Shown: piece after piece, positions 11,622-27,322 of the stretch
Numbering within the stretch: position 1 is the first letter of the stretch
How the letters are laid out: the number at the start of each line of letters is the position of its first letter
Assembly: GCA_040954595.2 (NCBI GenBank)
Contig: CM082593.2
Location: forward strand, 7,750,001-7,814,000
Source of the DNA: Balanoglossus misakiensis
Lineage: Eukaryota > Hemichordata
Length of the DNA stretch: 64,000 bases
Direction of reading: 5' to 3'
Position numbers and translations under genes: made by a program
The notes under the pieces: model-generated
The model's database searches: none
Told to the model about the DNA's origin: nothing
The model's input: the letters and a program-made list of their open reading frames with translations, nothing else

Positions 11622-14161
11622 ACAAACAAACAAACAAACAAACAAACAAACAAACACCAGCCTGGGAAAAAATCCGGCGATTGGTCGTACACAGTAATTT
11701 TCTCCGTTTTCACTACAAAATGGTCAAGTTCATTCGTCATATACGCATCAATCGTCCCCTTTCCACTTCATGTGAAATGTTTCTTTCCTATTATTTTGTC
11801 CGATAAACCGTAATGTAGTTTAGCTATAGTAATACAGTTATAGAAACAAAAGTCGACGCCTCCGTCTCTATCAAAGTTTACAAAGAATCCGTACACCCTA
11901 CAAATAAATACTCCCACTTGAATTCCTGACACGCATTTATACATAGACTGGCTGGAATAGAAGACACTAACTCTCTGATTCCACAAACAGATGGAAACAC
12001 AAAATCACCATACCTGATTCCACAGTCTTACTTGGAAGTGTTCCTACTGCTCGCCAGTCCAAGTGTGAATGAAACTTTGTTCGTTTTGGGTTTTTTTTAT
12101 ATTCAATATGACTCTCAATTTTGCGACCATAAATTTACTTTCACATTTAAATATTAAATGCATGTACGTCGAAACCTGTCAAAATGTCACCTCTGTAAAT
12201 ACCTGCAATTTTCTAAGGTCACTTGTAAAAATACCCACCACAAGACAGGACACGAATGTGTCATTTTTTTCAGTGAGTGGATTAATGTGTGAAAATTAAT
12301 TAGAACGGTGTGTATGTTCAGATAACGTGAATAAAAGTGGTAGAAATGAAGCTATTCCTCAATAATATCGCCTAGTAATCACTTGATATCATTGATTACC
12401 GATTGCTGATAGGCCTATAGCATACACATAATATTGGACAGAGATCGTAATGTGTGTGTTAAGCTCTGCTGCGCTTATGGCTTCACATGTGAGCTGTTGT
12501 TTGCTCCCCAGGGAGTTAAATGGCATTCATTTAGGTCCAATGACCATGGGTAATAATTGTTGTAAAGCGCCTTGAGCACAAAATATTGTGGTTATGCCTA
12601 CGTGGCTATATAAGAACTCACTATTATTATTAAAATTATGATTTTTATATCCATAAAATACTATCTTGCATATGCAATTGAAACGATACAAATTTGTTGA
12701 CGATCGAGTCAGACATTGATGAAACTTTAGAGTAAACTCCGACATGAGTATGAGGAGAGGAATTCTTTTGGACCGACGACAAGTAACGCGTATTTTCCAG
12801 TAACGTTTCCCACAATATTAGCGGGCAACTTGTGCTGTTCCCTTCAGCGGAAAAAACACAAAATTTTCGACAAATGTGTTGTTGTCTTGTTTTACAGATG
12901 AGTGCCTCTCTAAAGCTATTTTTTACAACGATCTGAATAAACGTGTCAAGGATCCCGTAAAACTGCAAAGTTTCTAATATTGAGTACCCGTAAAACATTG
13001 CAAAGTAATTTATCAAAACACCTCGACTCCAAAATTAGTTTTATGCAAATATTTCTGATAAACTGAAGCCTTTGTTTTCGATGCCTATTGACTCTACAGG
13101 TCAGTTGGTAGCCCCGTAGGATAATCTACAGTCCAGAGTGCACCAGTCCTGCACACCTGAACTGCAGATACCATTTTGCATCTGCCCAAAATATGCAAAT
13201 GAGCTGATAAAATGTAAAAAAAATTGTCAAGACTCACAAAATCAAGAATTGTTTCTTCGAAATTGATGTGCATGTATATACCTAAGTGACTTTTCTATAC
13301 ATTTTTATTGTTTAAGAGTGTTTTTTTTAATGATTTTGTCAATATTGTATATTTAGGGGCAAGTCTTTGTAATTTGTCTGATTGCATAAATATTTGGATT
13401 GCAGGGTCACAAGAAAACCCCAAATCAGGATGTGTCGAAATTTTAGGCAAAAATATATATCTTGTATCTTTGGGGGCCTTGTTGATCAAAAATTCCCCTT
13501 CTCGGCAGTTGTATGACTAATTCATTTAAGTTTTGAGTGGCAATTAGTAATTGTAGTAATTAAGTAATTATAATGAAATCTAATCATAATGAGCTTGACT
13601 TGTTAGCCTAAATTATGAAGAATATCCACAAACTACTAATATGTACATTGCCATTATTTTATTTAGGAAACTCGTTGACCTCCAAAGGGGGGAAAACGCA
13701 AACGCTTCGACGGTAGAACGGTAGCTGATGATTAATTTTCTATTTTCTGGTTTTACGACGTGTCTCTTTCACTACAGTGTTCTTTGTTTGACGCAAATTA
13801 ATTGAAAATGTCAAAGATTCAATAACAGTGCAAATGTTCTAAACTTAAATTCCTGACTACCCGTATAGCTTTCGTTTGGGCCGTTCGTCAAAATCGTTCC
13901 AAAATAGGTTTTAATTATTTTTTTTCTCTATTCAACAGAAGGTCTAGGGTCACTCGATAGTCTCGTGGTCATTAGGGGCGACGTCAAACATGAAATGCTC
14001 GAATGTGGATTGGGGTGCTTGGGAGTTTTGCCCCCACCCCATGTTGTAAAGCGACAAATCGATCAGTGAAAAACCGTATTCTCGGTTGACCCTCCTCCAC
14101 AACCAGTTCGGAATGCAGCGGTTATAATGGCGTTAGTTCTAGGACAATCTTTCACAATCCA
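10265..14161. other. Intergenic stretch upstream of the SRCR gene
   Basis: No coding exon with plausible splice sites was recognised on either strand. Composition is AT-rich. It contains the CAA/CAAA microsatellite at 11537-11654. The promoter and any 5' UTR exon of the SRCR gene should lie here, but no convincing core promoter motif was identified. Confidence 0.5.
11537..11654. repeat. (CAA)n then (CAAA)n microsatellite
   Basis: About 80 nt of uninterrupted CAA units are followed by about 35 nt of CAAA units. Reading frames through it give homopolymers of Cys, Leu or Val on the minus strand and are not genes. Confidence 0.97.
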
Positions 14162-14959
14162 TAAGGCTGCATTCACAAACACCTCTGGAGGGGGGGGGGG
14201 GGGCGGGAGAATTGAGGGGGGATTTGAAAAAATTGAGGGTATGTACATGTAAGGGGGGGATTTGAAATAATTTAGGGACTGAAAGGGGGGACTTGAAAAC
14301 TTTGACGACTAAATATTTATTTTGAGTCCACAAAAATGCAGTTTCGCGCCCTTTATTTTACAAAATTTTCTAATGTGGGAGGGGGACACCCCCTCCCACA
14401 TCCACCCCCTCCATTCACCAACACCTTTCAATCATTGACTGGTTTATCTAGTATCCAAGGTCAGGGGACTTGCCCCCACCCCATGATAACTTTGAGCGCC
14501 GACGGTTAAATTTGTCCTCTCCAACATACCGGTAGTTGAGTTAATTTGCTTTTGCCGGGTTCCTTAAAATGCAGCTTTGAGCTCTGTATTTTATAAAATT
14601 TTCTTACGTGGGAGGGGGACACCCCCTCCCAAACCCACCCCCTTCAATTCTCGGTTTACAATGTCTCCCAACACAGAATACAAATACTTAAAAAAATAAA
14701 AACAATGTTCAGTGAGAGGGTACATCAGTTTCAAATTCTTTTCATGGGAGCTCTGTTTTTCTTTTTTTACAAGATAGGTGATGTGTTTTGCTCTGTGAAA
14801 GAAAATGGGGGGGGGGGGATTTCAAAATTTTGGCAGTTCGGAAGGGGGGATTTGAAAATATTTCGGCTGTGTACGGGGGGCATGTGAAAATTAGCGGTAA
14901 AAAAAATTGAATTCTCCCGCCCCCCCCCTCCTCCAGAGGTGTTTGTGAATGCAGCCTAA
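14162..14959. mobile_element. TAA-flanked inverted-repeat element (Harbinger-like MITE), 792 bp
   Basis: Inverted ends begin GGCTGCATTCACAAACACC and extend through a G-run and GGCGGGAGAATT. They sit at 14165 onward and, complemented, end at 14956. Both sides carry TAA (14162-14164, 14957-14959), the TWA type of target site used by PIF/Harbinger transposons. Inside are two copies of a short palindrome (GTGGGAGGGGGACACCCCCT, about 14375 and 14608). No transposase frame is visible, so it is non-autonomous. Confidence 0.75.
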
Positions 14960-15180
14960 AGCCCGTGGCGCACACAGCAAGCCACCTAGCGACCCAATCT
15001 GATTACAACCAGATGTAGAGTTAGGCGCTGTTCTGTTCTCGGTAGTGTTATGTGTCTGTCATGTCCCTTCCGAACAGCCAAGAATAAGCAAAGGTAAAGA
15101 CGGTGACCAACACTACATCTGATTTTAATCAGATTGCCCAGTGACCCAACCGAGAGTGCCGTGTGCAGGACATTCAGTCC

Positions 15181-15211
<31 letters not shown>

Positions 15212-15331
15212 TGTATGTATGTATGTATGTATGTATGTATGTATGTATGTATGTATGTATGTATGTATGTATGTATGTATGTATGTATGTATGTATGTAT
15301 GTATGTATGTATGTATGTATGTATGTATGTA

Positions 15332-15380
<49 letters not shown>

Positions 15381-17315
15381 AATACTGGCCAGAAAAACAG
15401 AAAACGTTTTAGGATTATAATAAAAATATTTAAAAAGTTAACAGCATGGTGAATGAAACTCCATGATTAAAAAAGAAATAAATCAACAGAATGCTGATGA
15501 TTCAAAGATATCGGTAATTCTGTTTTTATTTAATACATAGTACCATACAACCATTGCAACAGAAACAAATATAAGCCAAAAAGGATTCAAAAATAAAACA
15601 AGTATTAAAATGAAAATTTTGAAATAACTGGCAAGCTTGACTTGTACTTACATTTGAAGGTGTGAATTCTTTCTCATATAAACATGAGATTTCCTGATAG
15701 AAATATCCCATAATGAATTCATCAGTATTTGGAAAAATACCCAATTATACAAAATACATAAAAACTGCCTCAGTACAAAGTGTTAAAGTCATTGCACAGT
15801 AACAAAAGCAGCAAACTCACTCAATAAACTGCAAAACTGCTATTTTTTGAACAGAGAAATTCACAGATTATTTCAGGATAATCAATGTTTGCATCAATCC
15901 TATCTTTTATACATTATATTGTTAGTCGACAAACATTATTTTGACTTTGTAGAAATTTCTAATACCCATGAGTTTATACTGCAATAGTTGTGTGTACTCT
16001 TGCAATGGGTGCCCGATTAAATGGGTGTGGCACCCATTTATTATTTAACTTGTTTATATTTACAAGTACAGGTGCAATAAGGGGTTGATAATATGTTTGT
16101 GTATACCCATTACTTAACTCATTTAAATGTACCACTCTTAGTCTGAAAGTAAAATTATGAAAATAATAATGCAAAAATGGCAGCTATAAGGCATATCATG
16201 TTTGATAGTACCACAGTTGAATGAAAATTTTCAGGCGTGTCTTAGTAATGGCTACAGAGATTTAAAAATAGTGTCAGAGACTTTGTGCTCCCATTTGGTG
16301 AGAATTGGTTTTCAAGTGTGACATACCCAGGTATCAGTTATGATGGATGTGTATTCATCAATTTCCAACACAAGAACACAAGAGGAATGTTTGACCTTAG
16401 ATGAGTCAACAATTCATGAATAAATAGATGCAATAGATCAATAAATCTGATGAAGATCGTATCAGGACCATGCCAGCCAAAGTTTAATGAAACTTGATGC
16501 GTGATTTCTGGAACATAGATTTTGTGGTTCAAAATGACCAAAAAATCACCTAAAAAACTGTCTTTATCAGAACAATTTCACATCATGAAAAAAAAAATGA
16601 AATCGGACAATCAGTTTCTGAGAACGGAAGATCCAGACCAAAAATTGACAACACCCCTGGTACTCGAAAACCAAATTGCTGACAATACTAAAACACTGCC
16701 TTGTAAATAAATATTGTATTGTCCTCCGTAGTCTTCCATGACAATCAAGACATTCTCAGTCTGTTATTCTTTATCTCCACGACTTTCCAGTGGACACACA
16801 CACTTAATGACCTTCTACTTGTCCATGTACAATACTCTCTAGTTGTTTGCAGCACAGTAATCCCTGTTTCCATTTTGTTGTTGTAAACACAAAAATCCAT
16901 TATCACCAAATTCATTGTTTTTAGTTTAGTTGAGTCGGATTGTATCACCTTTTCCTTGAAGATGTCTCTGAAAAAAAAAGAAACATACAAAAATGATAAT
17001 TTCGCGATTTGGAAAAAATGGAGGATAACACCAAATGCATTGCCCTTACTAATATAGTTCATTTCACAATAGATTTGTTAATTGGATTATTTGTCTGTGT
17101 TGTTCTATTCTTGTTTTGTTGAAATATTCTGAGAAATGCCAAACATGACTAGCCATGATTCAACAATCTGTCATTTCATATAGTGTCTGATGATTCAACA
17201 TATGCCATTCAACAAGCCTTGTTTTTTTTTCTCAGACAAATCCACTAATTGATTGAAATCTTTAGTGACACGCTGAACAACCTTCCAATGATAAATGTTG
17301 TTTACTAAATACAAC
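14960..17315. other. Intergenic/3' flank of the DAPP1-like gene
   Basis: AT-rich sequence with the 15182-15379 microsatellite. Part is probably the 3' untranslated region of the DAPP1-like gene, whose stop is at 17316-17318. I could not place a polyadenylation site with confidence and saw no other exon. Confidence 0.5.
15182..15379. repeat. (ATGT)n plus (GT)n microsatellite
   Basis: About 150 nt of ATGT units runs into about 45 nt of GT units. Open frames through it (Met-Tyr-Val-Cys repeats on one strand, Thr-His/Ile-His repeats on the other) are simple-sequence artefacts. Confidence 0.98.
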
Positions 17316-21385
<4,070 letters not shown>

Positions 21386-22499
21386 GGCGAATACTTTCTG
21401 TAGCGGATCAGGACAACAGTGTTCACTGAGAGACGAGATGACCCGAAATCAGTGCCGTGGTACTACCAGTTCAACTCAGTTCAGCCAAGTTGAGTACCAC
21501 GTGATAGGATACAACCCTGACCTTTGAACGGAGTCTACGATCGCTCATGCACTTTTAATAGGGTACTTTTTGTTGCCACAAGAAGGCATTTACATGTACA
21601 ATCGAAACTAAAAGTATTAAGCAAGTGCTTCATATAGGCGAGAGGTGAAGTCGTAGGAAAATCGGAGGGGGGGGGGTGTTGGTGAGTCCAAAAGGTGTTT
21701 TATTCATGTGATACCAGCTATGATAAGATGCACCAACTTGAAGTTTGAATGACTTTTTTTCTGACGAACAACCATTTTATTTCAAAATAAATAGCGCTCA
21801 TCGAGGAGTCAGGGATGTTTTTTTTCTGTTTTGTATTACGTCGTTTATCGGACGGACGATTTCCACCATTAAATAATTTCCCGGTGGAATTTTATTCAGG
21901 TATGGAATGTCAATTAATTTTGAGTAACCAAGGCTGCCAACAAGGTTGGCCAACATTATTGAATAATGATCGGCAAAAGGTGATTGACATATTCTGCATA
22001 CAAATATACAGGCGTTGGCCTATAGCCCGCTTTCGCAAAGATTATACCATACCAGTATTTTTTTCATATGCTGACAGTCTCAAGGTTCTGTGACATTAAT
22101 AATGTGCGATTAATTTGTCACGGGTTTTTACATAGAAATGTTTTATAAAACCCTTGAATAGTATTATATCATGCATTTAGACGGACATTCCATTATGTCT
22201 ACTGAATGTTCAGAAATAAAACTTCACATCAAGGGTGAACGGGGATATCCGTGCATGTTTTTGCAAAACTTATCCCTCGTCTGTTGAAAACACATCGTTT
22301 TCTCGTGTTTAAGGTATCTTCAAATCCCGCCCTCTACGGCCGCACGAAGTTTTGCTTGAAGAAGGGCCGGGTGAACAAGGTCACAGCAAAAATCGCCGCA
22401 CTTTTCTATTCAGAGATTACGCAAAGAAAAGTGTTAAAGTTTTCCTCCACGAGATTACATAAAACACATTTGTTATTTAAGCCTTGAAGCTCCAATAAC
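21386..22499. other. Intergenic stretch upstream of the DAPP1-like gene
   Basis: Contains a G-run near 21665 and a CACGTG E-box at 21498-21503, about 115 bp upstream of the DAPP1-like ATG, within a weak inverted repeat. No exon was recognised. Promoter assignment would be guesswork. Confidence 0.45.
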
Positions 22500-24105
22500 T
22501 TCAACTTTGGGATAATTTTTAACTATTAGGGGAGAGGATTAACCGCTTCTTGTTCTGCAAAAAAATTGCTGTGTTTGGTTCTTCAACACAACCCTTTTGT
22601 CAAATCAAATTTTGTTGAAAATTAAAGCAACCGGACAATCAGTTTTAGGGAAATGGATCGTTTTTACCAATAATGGAACAATTACCCCAAAATACAATAT
22701 TAATTTTCATTATAGCGTTTGTAAATGATAATGAGAACACACCTTGGATCCTGTATAAAACCAAATTTCAAAGCAATCAGGATAGAGGTTTATGAGAAAT
22801 CGAGTTTTTGTCCAAAAATGGCAAAAATCACCCCAAAATATCCTTTTCATTTCTTCACCTTGATTTGAAAAAAAAATGAAAGAAACCATCTCTGCATGCA
22901 CACCCTTATATGAAATTTTTAATAAATTGAAAAGTTATTTTAGTGAAGATTTTAAAACTAAAAATGAGGCAAATGACAAAAGCAATTCACCAAAATTAGC
23001 CATTTTCTGATATCACAAAAAAATGAAAAACATCTATATAAGGTCTCAATAAAGTAAATGCACACCCATTTTAAAAACAATTTGACCAATTTCACATTAA
23101 CCAGCTAATTTGCATATTTTTGGCAATGACAACATCATTTGAACAAACTCCCATCTACAGCCCGGCCTGCATCTACACACCAAATATCGAGGTGATATGC
23201 GCAGTGGTTTTCAAGTTTTTGATGTGGACGGACATACAAACATACATACAGTACATAAATAGAATCTCACACAGCCAAGGACATGGGATCATATTTCTCA
23301 CACGAGTTGGGGATTTTCTAGACCTGATTCAAGTCTATGGGCTTCATTATATCATAATAAATACATTTTAAAAACTTGTTCCGAATCTCTCTATGTATCG
23401 TGTGTTGAGTAAAAGTCACCGAGTGTGAGTGCGTATGTACGTCAAGGGAACGCGTAGGCCCATTGGTCGACGCTAACCGAAACCGTGAGCCCAGTCCAAA
23501 ATTAGAAACTAAACAAAACTCACTACTAGAAACACGCTCAAAGCAAGCATGCACGCAAAAAATTTTGAAATTATTTATAAAGACAAAAAAACACCGAAAA
23601 CACAAACAAGTATTGAGATTCAAAAATCACCAAGCGACTAGTGGGCTAGTCTAGGGATTTTTTGTCCCACACGAGCCGCAGGCGAGTGTGGGACAGAATA
23701 TCCCCGACGAGTGTGAGAAATATGATCCCAGGCCCTTGGTGTGTGAGATTCTATTTCTCACACGGTCGAAAATTAGCCAAATTCGTTAAAAACATTGAAT
23801 AAATGACTCTGGAACTGTCGTCTGGGCATGTTGTAGTCTCTGTAATACACATCACGCCATTGGATAACATTTAGCCCTCATTTGAAAAAGAACGCTTTGT
23901 CAACCAATCAGCGCTCGCGCCATATGCAGCTTTTGATTCAGTGAGAGTGTGGGATTGATTTGTTCTCACACTCTGATCCCACACTCCCAGCATGCTAGGA
24001 GTGTGACAAACATCCATCCATACATCCATCCATCCCTACATACAGATGCATCTGATCCCATAGGTCCCCCTGGTATATATACCTATACAAATGGGACCTA
24101 ATGAT
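22500..24105. mobile_element. Dispersed repeat C, copy interrupted by a foldback insert
   Basis: The 3' part matches 41975-42195, 44940-45155 and 58435-58655, sharing AATTTGCATATTTT, CAAACTCCCATCTACAGCCC and TTTTTGATGTGGACGGACAT. It ends in an ATGGGACCTAA-type tail at about 24100. It is split by a foldback element at about 23255-24005. No open frame of useful length; probably a SINE or a short non-autonomous element. Confidence 0.7.
23255..24005. mobile_element. Foldback element inserted in repeat C
   Basis: The left end (TAGAATCTCACACAGCCAAG, then ATCATATTTCTCACACGAG) reappears inverted at about 23685-23757. A further copy of the end is at 54533-54605, in an RNF213-like intron. It separates the two halves of a repeat C copy, so it is younger than that copy. 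Outer borders are approximate. Confidence 0.55.
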
Positions 24106-25175
24106 CCAGAAGTAGATGTGTACATGCTATTTGCCACACTTCCAGATATATATGCACTGAAATTATATATTCACAACACTAACACAAGCGTTAATTCAGA
24201 AATTTTATTTCTTTTTGATTTAAACCCCCTTTTGGCAATCCAAATGCAGCAATTCATACAGAAGCTTGTGAGATGTATGTACATGCACCCTATAACTTAA
24301 CGTAATAGTGCTGCATGCACTGGGTGATGTTATATTGTAGGATATCTTGGATCGAAGAATTCCTGTATGTAGCATTATTTGAAGCACAAGCACATTGTAA
24401 ATTTGTAGTTACATCATAGAATCATGATTTTTAAACTTGAGTAAACATAAATCAAGGCTTACTTAGAAATAAAATACAAAAGATTTGAAGTAGAAGAAGA
24501 ACTTATTTTAGTTTTTCTTTAAAGTTTTGTCGTTGTCATTTTAAAGAAAACAATGTGATTGACCAGTAAACTGTTCAACAGAACGTCCTATTCTTTAAAA
24601 ATTGATCCTAGAGCTCTACAAATATATAGTCACCTCTGCAAGTTTAATCACAGGCCAATCAATCACAGATGATCATTTGCAAGTTGGTCACATGAAAAAA
24701 AGTGCACCAGGGCAATGTCATCGGACGACTAAGGCATGCCCTTTTAATTATAAAAGGGCATATGAAAATTAGAGAAGATTATAAATACAGCTGCCATTAC
24801 AAAAAAAGACACAAGAATGCACAAGATATATATAGGATAAAAATTGTTGGACATTGATTCTTGGATGACGTATAATACTGTAATAGGTTCCTATCACCCA
24901 TTATTATACATCTGGCACCGAGAACAATAGAATTTAGTATGCACTAAAAAAGCCGTACGGAACGGTACGTACGGAACGCGTGTTAAATACGCCTTAAGTT
25001 TCAAGGCGCCCCAACTCACTGTGTACAGGTATGCGTTGTTATGCGGACGGTTTCAAGACACCCCCAAGGCGTGTAAACAAAATGTAATGTGTTTCAGCTG
25101 AGCGGTTACAGTCAATCGTACCAGCTTTTTGAAAGCCAAGTAATACGCAATGCAAGAACTAACCAAGATGCAAGA

Positions 25176-25307
25176 TTGTATAATAATAAGGTTATTGCGA
25201 GAATACATGTACCACAAAGAGTATGCACTCGGGCATTAGTGCAGCGCATCGCTACGCGGCGCTAATGTCCTTGTGCATACTTTGCAGAATTTTCAAAATA
25301 ACCTAAT
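25176..25307. repeat. Palindromic element
   Basis: Imperfect inverted arms (AAGGTTATTGCGAGAAT and, complemented, ATTTTCAAAATAACCT; inner arms AGTATGCAC and GTGCATACT, GCATTAG and CTAATG) surround a GC-rich centre of CGCTACGCGGC type. A folded MITE-like sequence in the intergenic region. Confidence 0.6.
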
Positions 25308-25359
25308 AGTATTGCATTACTGAATTGAAATCTGAGATAAATGATGTTAATTGCACTCA

Positions 25360-25860
25360 CTGGTTACTTGAGGTATATGGAATATTGTTAAATCACAGAA
25401 AAAAACAACAACACATACTTTGGACTTCCAGTTATACATATCCGAAATATACTATTACATAAAAACCAGAAAACAATCCAAAAAAGTTCATACTTTTGAT
25501 GATGAAAAGTAAATCTCATATCTTATGAACATTTGAATAGCAACATCTTGTAAAAATCAACTGTTCTGATTGGATAAGGTGTACGTCAACACCAAGCAAG
25601 TTTGACAGGGAAACCACATCTGTTATTTTCTGTAAAGATTGATAAATTTTCTATTTTTAGTACTGCAGAATATTTCAGCCTTGAGTAAAAGTAGGACAGC
25701 CTCAGGGAAGGGACTGAAGAATAATTCTGTGAGCAAAACTAGAGTCGAGCTCTAGCCAATGACAGATTTTCACTTGGATGGGCAATGCAATAAATTGCGC
25801 CACCACATGAAACACTGTCATCCTTGCCTATACAGGTATACGGGCATATGTAAATTAGAG
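25360..25860. repeat. Intergenic duplicated block, copy 1
   Basis: Similar to 26705-27190. Shared words include GTTCATACTTTTGATGAT, AAAGTAAATCTCATATCTTA, GAATAGCAACATCTTGTAAA and CACCAAGCAAGTTTGACAGG. Non-coding; direct orientation, about 1.35 kb apart. Confidence 0.8.
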
Positions 25861-26704
25861 GTTTTTTTATTCATTTACCCTTGTTAAACAAACACAGCTG
25901 CCAGTTAGAAAACACACAAATATTTCTATACCCCTTCACCAATACTTCACAATTTTTTCATAGTGTATAGTATAAAAAACATGTTGAAAGTTGACTCTTT
26001 GATAACATACTACTCAACTACTGGTAATTGCACAGTTGTTGGAGTGTGAAAATCATTAAACACTGAAAAACCTTGCACCTTAACATAATAATGTTTGTAA
26101 CACCATACACTCATACCTATCATGAGTTTCTTGAACAGAAGTTGTTGTAAGAAAATGGACAAAGGTAATTATTCACATTCTGATTGTACTTTTAAGAAGA
26201 TTTTTCTTTGGCTAATGTAAGAAAGAACATCGCTTGTTCTTGGTGAAAAATATACTGCAGCTAATGGTAACAATTATCAAATCCATATGATAAGAAAGCA
26301 TGGCAGCTGATCCCAATTTTTCCCCAGAAATGTGTAAGATAATGCATTTATTACAGATATACATATTTTTCTTTTCATAAATACAGTGATACACATAATA
26401 TTTATTTGTTGATAGGATTCTTTCATTTTCTATTAGATCTATGTCATGATTTCACTGTCTTATGAGGACCAGGGCTGTCCATAAAACAACTGGCTACCTT
26501 GCATTACATTACCGTCTTTTTTCTTTAAAAAGAAACAGTCTCCTCCCACTAATGATCCACCACTTTCCTCCCAAGCAATTCCACCATCTGGTTTTGAAAT
26601 TTTGGGGTCTAGTTTTGCAATATCTACACCCTTGAAAGGCCTGCTACTATTCATTTAAATTCTCAAACATGATCAGTGGGGTTACATGCATACACATAAA
26701 GTTA

Positions 26705-27190
26705 TGAATTTGCACCCACTGGTTACTTGAAGTACAATGTATTGAGTGGAATATTATAAAAGCAGTGTAAAAAAAACAACAACCAACAACAAATTCTTGG
26801 ATTCCCAGCTATATGTACATATCCAAATATTTAAATACCGGAAAATGATCCAAAAATGTTCATACTTTTGATGATAAAAAGTAAATCTCATATCTTATGA
26901 ACATTTGAATAGCAACATCTTGTAAATATCAACTGTTCTGATTGGATAAGGAGTACGTCAACACCAAGCAAGTTTGACAGGGAAACCTTCCAATAAAGAT
27001 CAATACATTTTGTAGTACTGCAGAATATTTGACAGGCTTGAGTAAAAGTTGGACAAGTAAAGAATAATTCTGTGAGCAAAACTACAGTAGAGCTCTACCC
27101 AATGACAGATTTTCATTTGGAAGACCATGCAATAAAGTGCACCACCACATGGTCATTTGCACACTCAGAAACACTTAATCATTTAACCCA
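26705..27190. repeat. Intergenic duplicated block, copy 2
   Basis: Direct copy of the block at 25360-25860, ending about 130 bp from the stop codon of the RNF213-like gene. It may therefore be transcribed in that gene's 3' untranslated region. Confidence 0.8.
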
Positions 27191-27322
27191 TACAATGTAT
27201 ATGGACATGTGTAAATAGGGTGGTTGTACCGTACTTCTTTAAGTAAATGGTCCAATGTAAGACTGCCTGGATGTTATGACATCAACAGTTGACTGTGGAT
27301 AACCAATCGTCACTTTTCACTT

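Larger units (their letters stand above)
24106..27322. other. Intergenic stretch between the RNF213-like and DAPP1-like genes
   Basis: Apart from the palindrome and the duplicated blocks, no exon was supported. A 64-codon minus-strand frame at 26460-26654 lacks family similarity and lies beyond the natural stop of the RNF213-like protein. The first few hundred bases left of 27323 should be that gene's 3' untranslated region. Confidence 0.5.

Noticed and set aside
11425-11740. Open frames giving poly-Val, poly-Leu or poly-Cys
   Set aside because: They run through the CAA/CAAA microsatellite in three frames at once.
15125-15452. Tyr/Met/Val/Cys or Thr/His repeat proteins
   Set aside because: Simple-sequence translation of the ATGT/GT microsatellite.
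21457-21503. Promoter motif (CACGTG within an inverted repeat) upstream of the DAPP1-like start
   Set aside because: The arms are short and mismatched and a six-base E-box is common by chance; mentioned only as context.
26460-26654. Minus-strand frame as a further terminal exon of the RNF213-like gene
   Set aside because: The protein already ends at 27323 at the position expected for the family, and this frame has no family similarity.
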